Below, one piece after another: positions 24,652 through 34,430 of a DNA stretch of 64,000 bases. How positions within the stretch are numbered: position 1 is the stretch's first letter; each line of letters opens with the position of its first letter. Position numbers and translations under genes: made by a program. Under the pieces are notes generated by a model. It was given only the letters and a program-made list of their open reading frames with translations. It was not told the DNA's origin and did no database searches. Source of the stretch: Echinarachnius parma (lineage: Eukaryota; Echinodermata; Echinoidea; Clypeasteroida; Echinarachniidae); the NCBI GenBank assembly GCA_037951105.1, contig JBAMJV010003044.1, forward strand, positions 204,837 to 268,836, written 5' to 3'.

Positions 24652-25041
24652 TTAAAGGGATCTAGTAACTTTGTTGACATTTGCAAAAAGTGATGAATGT
24701 TTGATACAATGTATATTGTTGTTATCTGATATGTCCACAGGGTATTGTGTGAAAAGTTTGAGTCAAATGGATGTTATATGGCCGAGTAATGAGCAAAAAT
24801 GCAAAGTGATGTTCACAAACTCATTGCACTCACTTTGTACACGGTTCTCGCGATCCGTTGGATTATTTAACATCTGAACACTTCAATCATAAATATCTTT
24901 TTAACGAAAGAGAAATTTGAAAAACCGAAACCTGTTCCATGATTTTATTGTTAATACGAATACAAGGTATTAGGGAACCGCTAGAATTCCAATTGTATTT
25001 TGAGGATTTGGACGATGTTACTACATTGTAAGTCCCTTTAA
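24652..25041 (+). mobile_element. TTAA-flanked MITE family B, copy 2
   Basis: TTAAAGGGATCTAGTAACTT to 'gttactacattgtaagtccctttaa', the right end carrying a short 'cattgta' insertion relative to copy 1. Same orientation as the other copies and close in sequence to the one at 18330-18705. Confidence 0.9.
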
Positions 25042-25845
25042 TACCCGATTCAATCTATTGAGCTAAGTATCAGAATGATACAACTACATCCACTCTTAAA
25101 GAATATATGCCAAGCATTATTGCAAACTCTGTATTACATTTTTTTTAAACATCAGCTTCTTACAACCAATCATTGCTTGCTAGAAATTGCCTCAAATAGT
25201 AATGCTTGAAAATGTATCAAGTTCTGTTAATGGAGTAGATTTTACACATCCAAGGATAGTTATTCAACTTATTTCATCTAGATTTTCACAGAAAAGTCCT
25301 TCATAGATCACCGACTGTGTTTAAATTCTGAGTAACTGGGTGTCAGAGCATTTAATTTCAGATACCCAAAACCAATCACTAGGTAATAATCCACGTATAT
25401 TACGTTATACAAAAACCAAACTACAATGCAAGAGACCAGTTTTCCCATATAAATCAATCCTAATTATATAACTGAGCAAAGTATCAGTATCTTCCGACTT
25501 CATCCACTAGAGACTGATACAAGCCCTAATTCCATCATGAATAATTGACAAGTTTTTTTCACTGCAAGCAGACCGAAGGCAATATTCACACTCAAAAAAT
25601 TGAGTTAATGCACAGTTAAGTTTGAGACAGCAAAACAAGTTACTTTTATCGTGAATAGTGTGTACCTACCGTACACGTATTACAATGGAAACTATACTTT
25701 ACCTAGATCAAAGTGCCAACAGAGCAAATCAGATTTTCTTTTTAAATGGTAAAAATTAAAATACGGTAAACCCATTTTTCATGGTAGACCATTTGGCCGA
25801 AACCATAATTGGTTGGCCTCAAACAACTTAGGATACATACAAAAG

Positions 25846-27455
25846 TTAAAGAGGTATTATAAACATTAATGAAATGTTAAACTGTTTCAATTTTTCGAAA
25901 GATAAACTCTTACTCTGTAGTATAAAACATTCTTATTCCATTATGTATCTGTAGTGATGATGAAATAACATGACAAACATAGCAGTTTGAGAGCGCTTCG
26001 TCACCAAAAAACGTAAACCGATCTAATCATGATAATGATATGCATATGACCCCGTGACGTCATAACCAGGAGTCACACAACTAGCGCAAGCGAGGTCATA
26101 ATAATATTCGCGCGCCTGAGCCTAAAATACCGTTAAAAAATCCACCAAATTGCCCAATGTTTGTGTAAAAGTACATATTTTACCGTATGAGTGGTTATTT
26201 TTAGCGAAATTATCGACTTGTTTGACAAATTGATCAACGCAAATTGAACATGTGCATCGAAAAAAAAACACGGAACACGCACTAGAAGGTCTGCCAGAGT
26301 TTCGGCAGGCCCCGCGCTGCGAGAGAGGTAGCTAGCTAGCGCGCCAAGCCATTTGTAAGTTGCACTCTTAAAAAGTGCCGAAAAGGAACGAAAATGCAAG
26401 ATTATCACGATCGCACCTATTCTAGACTTTCTCTTATTTTACTTACATGTTTGCAAGGCTTTTAAAACAAATACGAGAACAATTACCTGCAAAAACGGCA
26501 AAAAAAAGCTGATAATCTCCTGTTAATTTCCTAACTCGCTCGGACCAGGTGAACTGAACCTAGCGCACGTTTGTTGCCAATTTGCAAACGGGCCGGCGTA
26601 GACTACACTACACGTTATATGATGTCGCAGCCCAGAAATTGGCAACGATCACAAACGATCTGATTTTCGGCTATGTTCAATCGCAGCTCGCGTAACAACT
26701 AACAAGCGCTTGATTTGTTTTGAATGTTTTACTCGGTTTTACTTCCGGAAAAGTCATATTTTGCTAAAAACTGACTGAATATTGTGTAACTATATTTCCG
26801 TAAATATTGTTTCATAAATCCAGCAAAGTATCGATACTTGTCATTTTATTGCCGTATAAAAAGATGAATTTGAGCGCGAAACACTGCATTTTTGCAGACC
26901 GGTTTATGAGATTCGATCGATGAAGCCGCTGCGGAGTGCCGGAGCAGCAGTCCAGCTCAGCTGCCTGTGCTGGCGGCTGCGCCCGCACGCGGGCGGCCGC
27001 CCGGACGACCGGGAGAGGGCCGAGTGGGACAGTGGGTGTATTCTAAAATCATATCGGAGATTTCATCGTCTCCTCGAAGCGATTTAAGAGTGAGGATGCG
27101 CCTTTATTTGGCAATGATATTTGTTGTATTTGTGGAGACAAATAATCAAAAGGAATTATGAAAATGGTGTCTGCAAATATGCCTCAAAACCGGGAAATTG
27201 CCCCCTCTGACAAGTGACCCCTGTATGCCCCTGTCCATGCCCAGCCAATGTGTTCCTTGTTATGACGTCACACAAATTACCGTGACCTTTCCTTTTTCTA
27301 AAACATCGATTTTGGGAATTCCCCCAAAATGCGTTTTTTTTTACTTTTTTTTTTTTAACAGTTATTCGTAAACACTAATTTGTTATCATTTATATGTCAG
27401 CTTTTTTATGTTAAAATATGAACTCAAATTGGAATGATTTATAATACCTCTTTAA
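25846..27455. mobile_element. 1.6-kb TTAA-flanked element (family D) with CpG-rich core
   Basis: Ends TTAAAGAGGTATTATAAA and TTTATAATACCTCTTTAA are perfect 18-bp inverted repeats including the TTAA. The interior changes from AT-rich to CpG-rich between 26030 and 27030, with TGACGTCA-like words (26054 and 27262) and a block of near-pure G+C at 26960-27020. Several frames of 60-90 codons exist on both strands but none has a recognisable domain. It interrupts a GGCCCG-type repeat. The CpG-rich core resembles a promoter island but belongs to the element. Confidence 0.75.
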
Positions 27456-27539
27456 CTAAATTTGGTGGCCTAGTTTGGCAAGCCAAATTTAACATTTATT
27501 TTTTTTTTATGTTTGAATGTATTGGTGGCTAAAATTAAT

Positions 27540-27597
27540 GAATATATCATTCCCCTCCCCTCCCACCCCCCCCCCCCCCCCCCCCACCCACCCCCCG
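27540..27597 (+). repeat. Poly-C run
   Basis: About 45 C interrupted by a few A or T, within an old GGCCCG-type repeat copy. Similar runs occur at 112-124, 5970-5982, 41267-41287 and 62764-62785. Confidence 0.9.
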
Positions 27598-27937
27598 GAA
27601 AAAAAGCAACTGGTACAATAGGCCAGTACTAATTTTGAGCTATCATTACCCAATAACGGTAATTCAAATTATGCAAGTATGACTCTTTACTTCCTTTGTA
27701 AGGGATAAATGCCAAGCTTGTATGTATTCACTAGAGTGCAAACAAAAAAACTATTCCTACGTGTACATCTATTTGTCTTCTTTCTCAACCAAATATCTAA
27801 ATGCACTCAGAAAACCAAACATAACTAGGGGGTAGAATTCTAGAACCGTTAAAGTCAAGTTGTATTTTCACACATCAGCTGTGATGAGGCCTAACAACCT
27901 GGGTGACATTTTCACTTCTGTATCGAGCACGCAACCA

Positions 27938-28354
27938 GGGGCGCAGCTAAGGGGAGCAAGGGGGGCAGCAAAGGGGTGTGACAGCCCCACCTGTAGAAAT
28001 CTTGCCCTCCTATTTGCTTCACCTATCTCTCCATGTGGAATGTAACAGAAGTCCGGGGGGGGGGAAAGTTTAATTTAATTTTTCATGAGGCTACTAATCA
28101 AACCTGTCTGCATAAAATTGGCACTCTGAGATTTGTTTTCCAGTGGATTCAACAAGCAAATTGTGGGGCCCTTTTGTGATTTTAAGGGGCACGATTTTGA
28201 ACATTTATAGGCTAAATAAATCTCAAGTCTTAATTTGTACTTTTTCACCTACAGGTTACTTTCCCCTCTTTAGACTATGAAATCATGCCCCCTCCTTTTG
28301 CTCCCCCCCCCCCTTTCCCCGCCATATCTGATAAGATTCTAGTTACACCACTCC
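27938..28354. mobile_element. hAT-like MITE, CAGGGGCGCAGCTAAGG ends
   Basis: Left end CAGGGGCGCAGCTAAGG pairs loosely with the right end (reverse 'gagtggtgtaactagaatc'). The interior has G and C runs and 'gccccctccttttgctcc'. Assigned on end similarity only; older copy. Confidence 0.5.
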
Positions 28355-28836
28355 ATGAAACCACCTTCTACGACCCTACATGATTAGCATTCAGGTACAA
28401 GCTGGCCTGAAAAAAGAACATTTAATTTTAATTGCAAGATTTCCCAATCCAAAGAAGGGGGGTATCTTAGTCACATACTTCTCCGCAAATTAAATTTCTG
28501 GGAAAACAATTTTCTCAGTGTTGTATGAGACATGTAACTCATTAGTAGGTAGACATTGGATTAATACAGAGCCAGCCTTCCCATTCACCATATAATCACT
28601 GACAGATATTTAATTAAATTTGCCTTGAAAGAGATCATGATGCCAATTGAAATCAAAGCAGATGTGTACGAACAAGATTCTACTCTATTTTTAAACTGTA
28701 GCTTGTTGGGAAGTTACTCAAAAGTGTTTTAAATATACAATTCTTTCATTCTAGGACCATTTTAATACATGTATTCCAAGTTATTAAATCACAGAATAAG
28801 CTATACATGTAGTCAATAATTAACCGTTTTATCTAC

Positions 28837-29652
28837 TTAAAGGGATCTAGTAACTTTGTTAGCATGTGCAAAAACTGGCAACTGTGAACTGATATTTATA
28901 TGCTGCGTGATGTGTGATAATTCCATGGTAAATGAACATCATATGACTGATATGAGTAATGAGCAAAAATTCAAAGTAATATTTGTGAAATTATTTCACT
29001 GTCTTTGTACACAGATATAATTATCCAGTAGGTACTGTAATGTTCAAAGTGGGGGTGCGTCTTATACACAGGTACAGCCAAAAAAAAAAAAAAAAAATTG
29101 GGGGGGGGGGGGGGACACCCTGTAGTCATGTTGAATGTGTATTATAACACATGGTTTAGGGTATGACAAGAACTTACAGTCAGTTGTAGCATTCAGCTAA
29201 ATATACCTTTTTCTCACACAAAAAGTATTAGTTACAGATGTAAAAATTGCAAGTTTATTGAGCAGTAATACTGCTGCTAATGAATATTCGTATTCGTGAG
29301 CAGCAGTACTAATTAAATATGCAATTTTCTAACCAGTGGTTATAAATTTTGCTTATAATTAGTAGTAAATTTAGAAAATTGCATTATATTTAGTGAGTAT
29401 TGGTGCTCATGAATATTCATGAATATGAATATGAATATTTATGAGCACCAGTGTTACTGCTAAATAAATGTGCAATTTGTGTACTAACCACTATTTTTAT
29501 GTGAGAAAATAATTTATGAATGCTTCATTCAACATTAAGCTTTTGTCATGCCCTAGACCAGTGGTATAAGCATTCCAACAGCACTTCAGGGTAAAACAAA
29601 ATAAAATACAGGGTGTCCCCCCCAAAAAAAATAATAATAATAAATAATTTTT

Positions 29653-29701
<49 letters not shown>

Positions 29702-29913
29702 GAAAGTTGGGGGTGCGTTTTATACACGAGTGCGTCTTATACACGGAGTTTTACGGTAATAATAAATCTAACACTTTAAAAATATAATAAAGGAAGAGAA
29801 ATTCAGAAAAACAAAAGCTGTTCCATGCTTCTATTGGTAATTTGCGGTATGTGAGAACCGCTAGAATTCCAAGTAACTTTGAGGATTTGGGCAATTTTAC
29901 TAGATCCCTTTAA
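28837..29913 (+). mobile_element. TTAA-flanked MITE family B, copy 3, split by a nested insertion
   Basis: Left part 28837 to about 29035 starts TTAAAGGGATCTAGTAAC; right part about 29760-29913 ends TTTTACTAGATCCCTTTAA. The two halves are separated by about 720 bp of a different, palindromic repeat (see 29036-29757). Removing that insert would leave an element of about 355 bp, close to the 376 and 390 bp of the other two copies, so the nesting order is clear. Confidence 0.85.
29036..29757. mobile_element. Palindromic AT-rich element (family H), nested in a family B MITE
   Basis: Outer part: 'gggggtgcgtcttatacac' occurs near both edges in the same direction (29050 and 29709 onward), with a further 'gtgcgtcttatacac' near 29730. 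Inner part: 'gacaccctg' next to a G run (about 29100-29125) pairs with 'cagggtgtcccccc' (about 29610-29628), and the sequence between folds on itself ('tatgacaagaactta' against 'aagcttttgtcatgcc'). Long A and T runs flank the inner part. The inner core is also seen at 19640-20235. The T-rich run gives a spurious poly-Lys open frame. Confidence 0.7.
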
Positions 29914-30429
29914 ACACTCAATTCAATATTACATATATTCCAACAAATAATTATTCTTATTTTTGTATCATATATTTTCGACAAACATAATGTATAACAA
30001 GTTACATATATGTATGTTTTATTTTCTTCATAAATGGCCTTCATTTATATCATTACAATCTAAGCAAGATGTAGCAATGTGATATTGGTACTTTAAAAAG
30101 ATGCAGCATCATATTACATGTAACTTTTGGTGCCATGAATACATGAATAACTTATAACAATTCATGCATGTACTGCATTCGTGATTAGCCATGTATAATA
30201 AGGTGAAGAAATCTCATTTGAAATTGTATTAATCATGTTTATAGCCTTGAATGTCTATTATTCATGTTGCTGTACTAAAAATAATTATAAAAGCGTTAAT
30301 ATTTTATTTTGTGAGGTGATGCAGAGTTTGGGAACTGGTAGCCTTGTATTGTTCACGCTATGATGCAAATATGGTTGAATAATTAAGTAAAAAGTATTGA
30401 TTGTGATTTGCGCGCTTATTCAAGCAAAG

Positions 30430-30785
30430 TTAGGGTGAGATTTGTCAGATGATTTTGATATAATGCAAATTTAAGTTGCGATTTTCTTAGATTTAGCAAA
30501 GTTGTGTTTGATTTGTGATTATGCAAAGTTATGCTTGTGGTATATGTGAGATTATGCAAAGTTAGGGTGGAATTTGTGAGATTATGAAAAGCTAGGGTGT
30601 GTGCTGTAAGATTGCAAAGTTGGGTGTGCATTAAAGAAAATGCAAAGTTGTGGTATGGTTTAATTGAGTATAAATGTAAATGTAAAGTAAGAGTGGGCGT
30701 TGTGAGGTTATTCAAAGTTAGGATGGATTTTGTGCCATTATGCAAAGTTAGGGTGTGATTTGTGAGACTATGCAAGGGTTGGGCA
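30430..30785 (-). repeat. Minisatellite of about 30-bp units with an open minus-strand frame
   Basis: 'atgcaaagttagggtgtgat' then 'ttgtgag' repeats with variation about eleven times. The minus strand stays open for 119 codons with a Leu-Thr-Leu-His-Asn-Leu-Thr-Asn like period of 10-11 residues. No start context, splice site or domain supports a gene; a repetitive protein is not ruled out. Confidence 0.75.
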
Positions 30786-31612
30786 ATGACAGCAAAGCTG
30801 CATTAGCCGGAGATGCACGTGTAAGATTACTCATGTGACAAAGGCATGCAGCTTCCAATATACGTGGGGCAAGGGCGGACAATGACATGTGGTTAGAGTT
30901 AAAGTTCTGCAAACACAAGTATGTATATATGTATACCTAAGTATGTTACTTTTTCACAATCAACTTACTACTTTGGACTTGATGGTTCAAAAATGTTTGC
31001 GGTCAAATCCAAAAGAGTAGGTTGAATGTGTAAAAATAACATTCTTTGATCACAATCAGATGAATCTAATCAAGCATGTGTATAGTAACAAAATATCTTT
31101 CTTATGTAATGACAAACATACTGAGTGTATCATGACACTTATGGATTAAATACGTTATGTGGAAAGAAGCCTTTACAAAGGATCAATAGGACTTTTATGC
31201 GTTTTATCAAATCATGTATATTTTAATTTATATTTGTGTTTTGTGTGCTTAGAGGTAATCACAAAACGAAGAAAGTTACTTATGTAAGTTCTTTAGCTGT
31301 TCTGCTTTAAGCATCATGAAAATGCATTAATTATTATTATATTCCACATACTAAGAATCTTGCTCTACGATTGGTCAAAAGTTAATCACGTGATGAAATA
31401 TAGTTTCGCCCATCGTTACACTCTGTAGATATCTTGGGTGAAAGTGCGTTGCACTCACTAGATAAAAAGTACTATCTACACTCCGCGGTTGCATTGAATT
31501 GAATACCAATAAGTGGCGCTATAACTCTATGTGCGCGAATTACAAATTTAATTGTATTCGTTGTGCATACGGTATACGTAGTACTACACTGCATACGCTA
31601 TGCACTGTACAT

Positions 31613-31714
31613 CAGAGGCGTCGATCAGCTGTTCGGAAAACACAATGCATTGGCCGGGGCGAGCATTGTTTGTGAACAATTGCATTGTGTTTTCCGAACA
31701 GATCGACGCCCCTG
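31613..31714. mobile_element. 102-bp hAT-like MITE upstream of the Crypton-like frame
   Basis: CAGAGGCGTCGATCAGCTGT and its near complement (ending 'gatcgacgcccctg') form arms of about 38 bp around 'gccggggcgagcattg'. The arms include 'gttcggaaaacacaatgca'. A related piece is at 63301-63381. The element ends 54 bp before the ATG at 31768 and could influence the 5' end of a transcript there. Confidence 0.75.
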
Positions 31715-31767
31715 TTGTAGTATCGTACATACACTGTTTGCATGCTCGTTCTGTGTACTCTACTAAA

Positions 31768-31989
31768 ATGGCGGCCACAAACGTAAGGTTTGAGCTTTTG
31801 GATGAGGATGAAATGGACACGTTTTTACTGGAGAGTGAAAGTAAAAATACAAAGCGACAACTTAAGTTCAGCCTGAAAGTGTTCCAAGATTATTGCGATG
31901 CTGGAAGCATACTTTTTAACGAATTGTCTGACGTGGACTTGAAAGCGCTAGACCAAGTGTTGGGGAGACTCTATTTTCGTGTTTGTTGA
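31768..31989 (+). CDS. Crypton-type recombinase / ZMYM-like N-terminal domain, 73-codon frame or first exon
   Basis: ATG in the context ctactaaaATGGCGG opens 73 codons, ending in TGA. Residues 11-34 (LDEDEMDTFLLESESKNTKR) and 35-70 (LKVFQDYC, then an acidic helix, then LDQVLGRLYFRV) match the usual layout of the N-terminal SAM-like domain of Crypton tyrosine recombinases and of the animal proteins derived from them (ZMYM2/QRICH1-like), where a KNTKR block precedes 'FxxYC' and 'LxxLLxxFY'. In those proteins the alignment continues past 'FYVEAR', so here either an intron begins near residue 69 or the copy is cut short; a good GTAAGT donor lies at about 32080 but in-frame stops intervene. The catalytic core (R-H-x-x-R...Y) is not seen. 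A 102-bp hAT-like MITE lies 54 bp upstream, and another inverted-repeat element 150 bp downstream. It could be a host gene start, a dispersed Crypton relic, or chance similarity; the similarity call is from memory of the family. Confidence 0.45.
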   Translation: MAATNVRFELLDEDEMDTFLLESESKNTKRQLKFSLKVFQDYCDAGSILFNELSDVDLKALDQVLGRLYFRVC

Positions 31990-32142
31990 CTTTTGAACTG
32001 TTTTTTTGGAGTTTACATTTCGCGTTTTAGCTTTTGGAATTACCCTGTTACCGAAATTGGAATAACAAGTCATTGTTGGTAAGTATCTAACCTAGTAGTA
32101 ACACTAACACTAACAGTACTTAGACTTAGAAGTTAGACTTAA

Positions 32143-32352
32143 GCCCGGCGCAGACAGAGCCGACTCGACCCGATCCGACTGGCTTTAATCAGGCTAGAGT
32201 TGGGCCTGGTCGGTCGGAGCAGATTTATCGTGTTGAATCGGCCCCAACTGGCATCCGACTGTCTCTCGAATGGCAAAATGTGTGTCGCGAGGCACTGAAA
32301 ACTGAGCCGATCGGAATGACAACCAGTCGAGTCGGCTCTGTCTGCGCCGGGC
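32143..32352. mobile_element. 210-bp MITE with 26-bp GC-rich inverted ends
   Basis: GCCCGGCGCAGACAGAGCCG plus 'actcga' pairs exactly with 'tcgagtcggctctgtctgcg' plus 'ccgggc'. Further in, 'actggctttaatcaggc' and 'gttgaatcggccccaact' make inner hairpins. Its right end has been duplicated together with the flank (see 32321-32572). Confidence 0.85.
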
Positions 32353-32572
32353 ATTCTGAGTACTTAGAGTAGACTAGGGGTAGGCCTGCTTAGACTACTA
32401 GTACAGTAGTAGTACTACTAGACTAGATCTAAGTTCGATGTGAACCAGTCGAGTCGGCTCTGTCTGCGCCGGGCATTATAGTACTTAGAGTAGACTAGCT
32501 AGGGGTAGGCCTGCTTACACTACTACTACTAGTACAGTATTAGTACTACTAGACTAGATCTAAGTTCGATGT
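32321..32572 (+). repeat. 122-bp tandem duplication that includes a MITE end
   Basis: Units begin AACCAGTCGAGTCGGCTC at 32321 and 32443 and run through 'gtacttagagtagactag', 'ggggtaggcctgctta' and 'actagactagatctaagttc'. The copied part contains the right inverted end of the MITE at 32143-32352 plus about 90 bp of host flank, so the duplication came after the insertion. Confidence 0.85.
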
Positions 32573-32606
32573 GGAATATAAAGCAAATAATCACCTTTTG
32601 GTTTCA

Positions 32607-32726
32607 GGCGATGGCAAACTATCACTTCCTCGGCGATCTGAATGTATACGCTATCTTTCCTCAGCTTCGCTTCGGAAAGATAGCTACATCCAGCTCGCCT
32701 CGGAAGTGATAGATTGTCCCATCGCC
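32607..32726. mobile_element. 120-bp hairpin repeat
   Basis: GGCGATGGCAAACTATCACT pairs with 'gtgatagattgtcccatcgc', then 'cgctatctttcctcagcttc' with 'gaagcg..gaaagatagct', leaving a loop of a few bases. An almost complete stem this long could be a MITE or, less likely, a small-RNA precursor. Confidence 0.75.
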
Positions 32727-33479
32727 TTCACCAACGGTAATTATTTGCTTACTATTACTTCATATCTAAGGTAGATCTACGTGAAATTTCATAAAATGTT
32801 CACTTCTCTCTAGATCCGTTTTATAGTTTGCGCATTGTCAGAGTGCAATGAAAAGAAACAAGAAATCAAATAAACATTGAAGCACAAAAACAAATATTGA
32901 ATCTCATGCATTGTCAATGTTCAAATATATGTAAATGTGAGACTGTTAACAGGAAAAAACATAATAATTGTGCATATAATATATGTTTCTTTCAAAGACT
33001 TATTCACCCACGCAATGTTAACAACTAAACAGCCCTGCAGTCCTGCAGCCCATTACACGTGACATTTGAATCCAAATCGATAGAGGAGATCTTATCAAAA
33101 GAAGCAAAAACAAACTCAATTTGGAAGGAAAAAATTCTCTCAGACCAAATTTTCTTCTGGAAAGCACACTCCTAGAAATGGGTGTTACCTAACAGCATCG
33201 CGTGTCACATTAATAAAAGAGAAGACCCATGTTAACACCCACATTAATGTATAATTTTGATTCCCAAACACTTCCCATCCAGATTGCATCAGAAAATATG
33301 CGCAAACAGAATGGCACCAAATTATGCAAATTTTCTAACATTTATTACTGTGCACATTCTCAAAACAGCAGACTTCCCAAAGTTTGAGCAGAGTATACAC
33401 GCACTGAGTTTAAAAGTTAAAGTCCTTCCCGTGCCAATTTTGGCACATAAAGCGGCGCCTATCTCCGATTCATTAGCCC

Positions 33480-33695
33480 TAGGCTAGGCCACACCTCTAC
33501 TAAATGTAGCGAAAGCTACAGAAGGGGGCCAGTCCTCTGGTAACTCTTGTGATTAACTTTCCCTTCCCCATTATATAAATGCCGAGTGCCTCACTAGAAG
33601 GCAGAAGGTACCATTTTTAAAGTCTTTGGTATGACCCGGTCTGGGTTCGAACCCTGCAGACACTCGTAACCGCTAAGCTACCATGCTCAGTACAC
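33480..33695 (-). mobile_element. tRNA-derived SINE on the minus strand
   Basis: The minus strand has an A-box-like TAGCTTAGCGGT (33675-33686) and a perfect B box GGTTCGAACCC (33642-33652). The gap of about 22 bases between them is shorter than in a real tRNA, and no acceptor stem can be formed, so this is a SINE head. The body continues with 'ctagtgaggcactcggcatt' towards 33480. Confidence 0.55.
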
Positions 33696-34075
33696 ACATT
33701 GAGTAGACTACACAAAACAAAGTATAGCATGAAAAGAGAAATTTCACAGCTTTGATTTTTACTTTTTTATGTGGGTCCAGATTGTCAAAATTACAGACAA
33801 ACTTTAGGAAGTAACAATTCAGCTCATTATTTAGCCAGTATGAATGGGACTATTGAAGTTATGCTTGAGGTGTTCATATTATCATGGCTATCTTTCTTTC
33901 ATGTTGTTCTCCTTTCCTTGAACCACTTCTCTTATTTGTTTTTTCTTCCTATCTCTTTCTCTCTGAGCTGTCTATCTTTCGACCATTTCATTTTTGTTTC
34001 TTTCTTTACAACCTCAGTATCTTCTGCTTGCCTATAATGTTCTTTGAATATTCTCCTCTTAGTTGAATATTATCT

Positions 34076-34430
34076 CTCTTTTTTTTTCTTTTTTGCTCTA
34101 TCTACATACATAATCTGTCTATCAGTAGGTTTACTTGTCTTGCTTTCCTCTTTCATATTCATTTAATATCTATTGAGCTGTCTTTACATGTAGCTATCTT
34201 TATATCTATCTATCTAAGTAATGTCCATGTGTTGGAGTTCCTATATAATTATGCAAACTAAAGTAAGGCTGATAATGCAGTCTTTATTCACCAAATTTTC
34301 AGAGATGTTTCGTATCCCCAGGGTGACAAACGAGACTATCTCAATCTATCTATCAATATCTAAATATCTTTCCATCAATGTATCTACCCATCTTTGTTTC
34401 TATCTTAATGTGTGTTACATGTACATATAT
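34076..34430 (+). repeat. CTAT/TCT-rich simple sequence
   Basis: Frequent 'ctatctat', 'atctatctat' and 'tctttc' words, diffuse and AT-rich. No gene. Confidence 0.6.

Noticed and set aside
26500-27030. CpG island and promoter of a host gene
   Set aside because: The whole CpG-rich part is inside an element with perfect TTAA-type inverted ends; no first exon with a donor was found.
29497-29727. Poly-Lys frame on the minus strand
   Set aside because: Produced by a poly-T run within the H element.
30416-30775. Confident repetitive protein gene
   Set aside because: Open frame could result from the repeat alone; kept only as a finding.
33600-33695. A real tRNA gene on the minus strand
   Set aside because: A and B boxes are too close and no acceptor or anticodon stem forms; a SINE head fits better.
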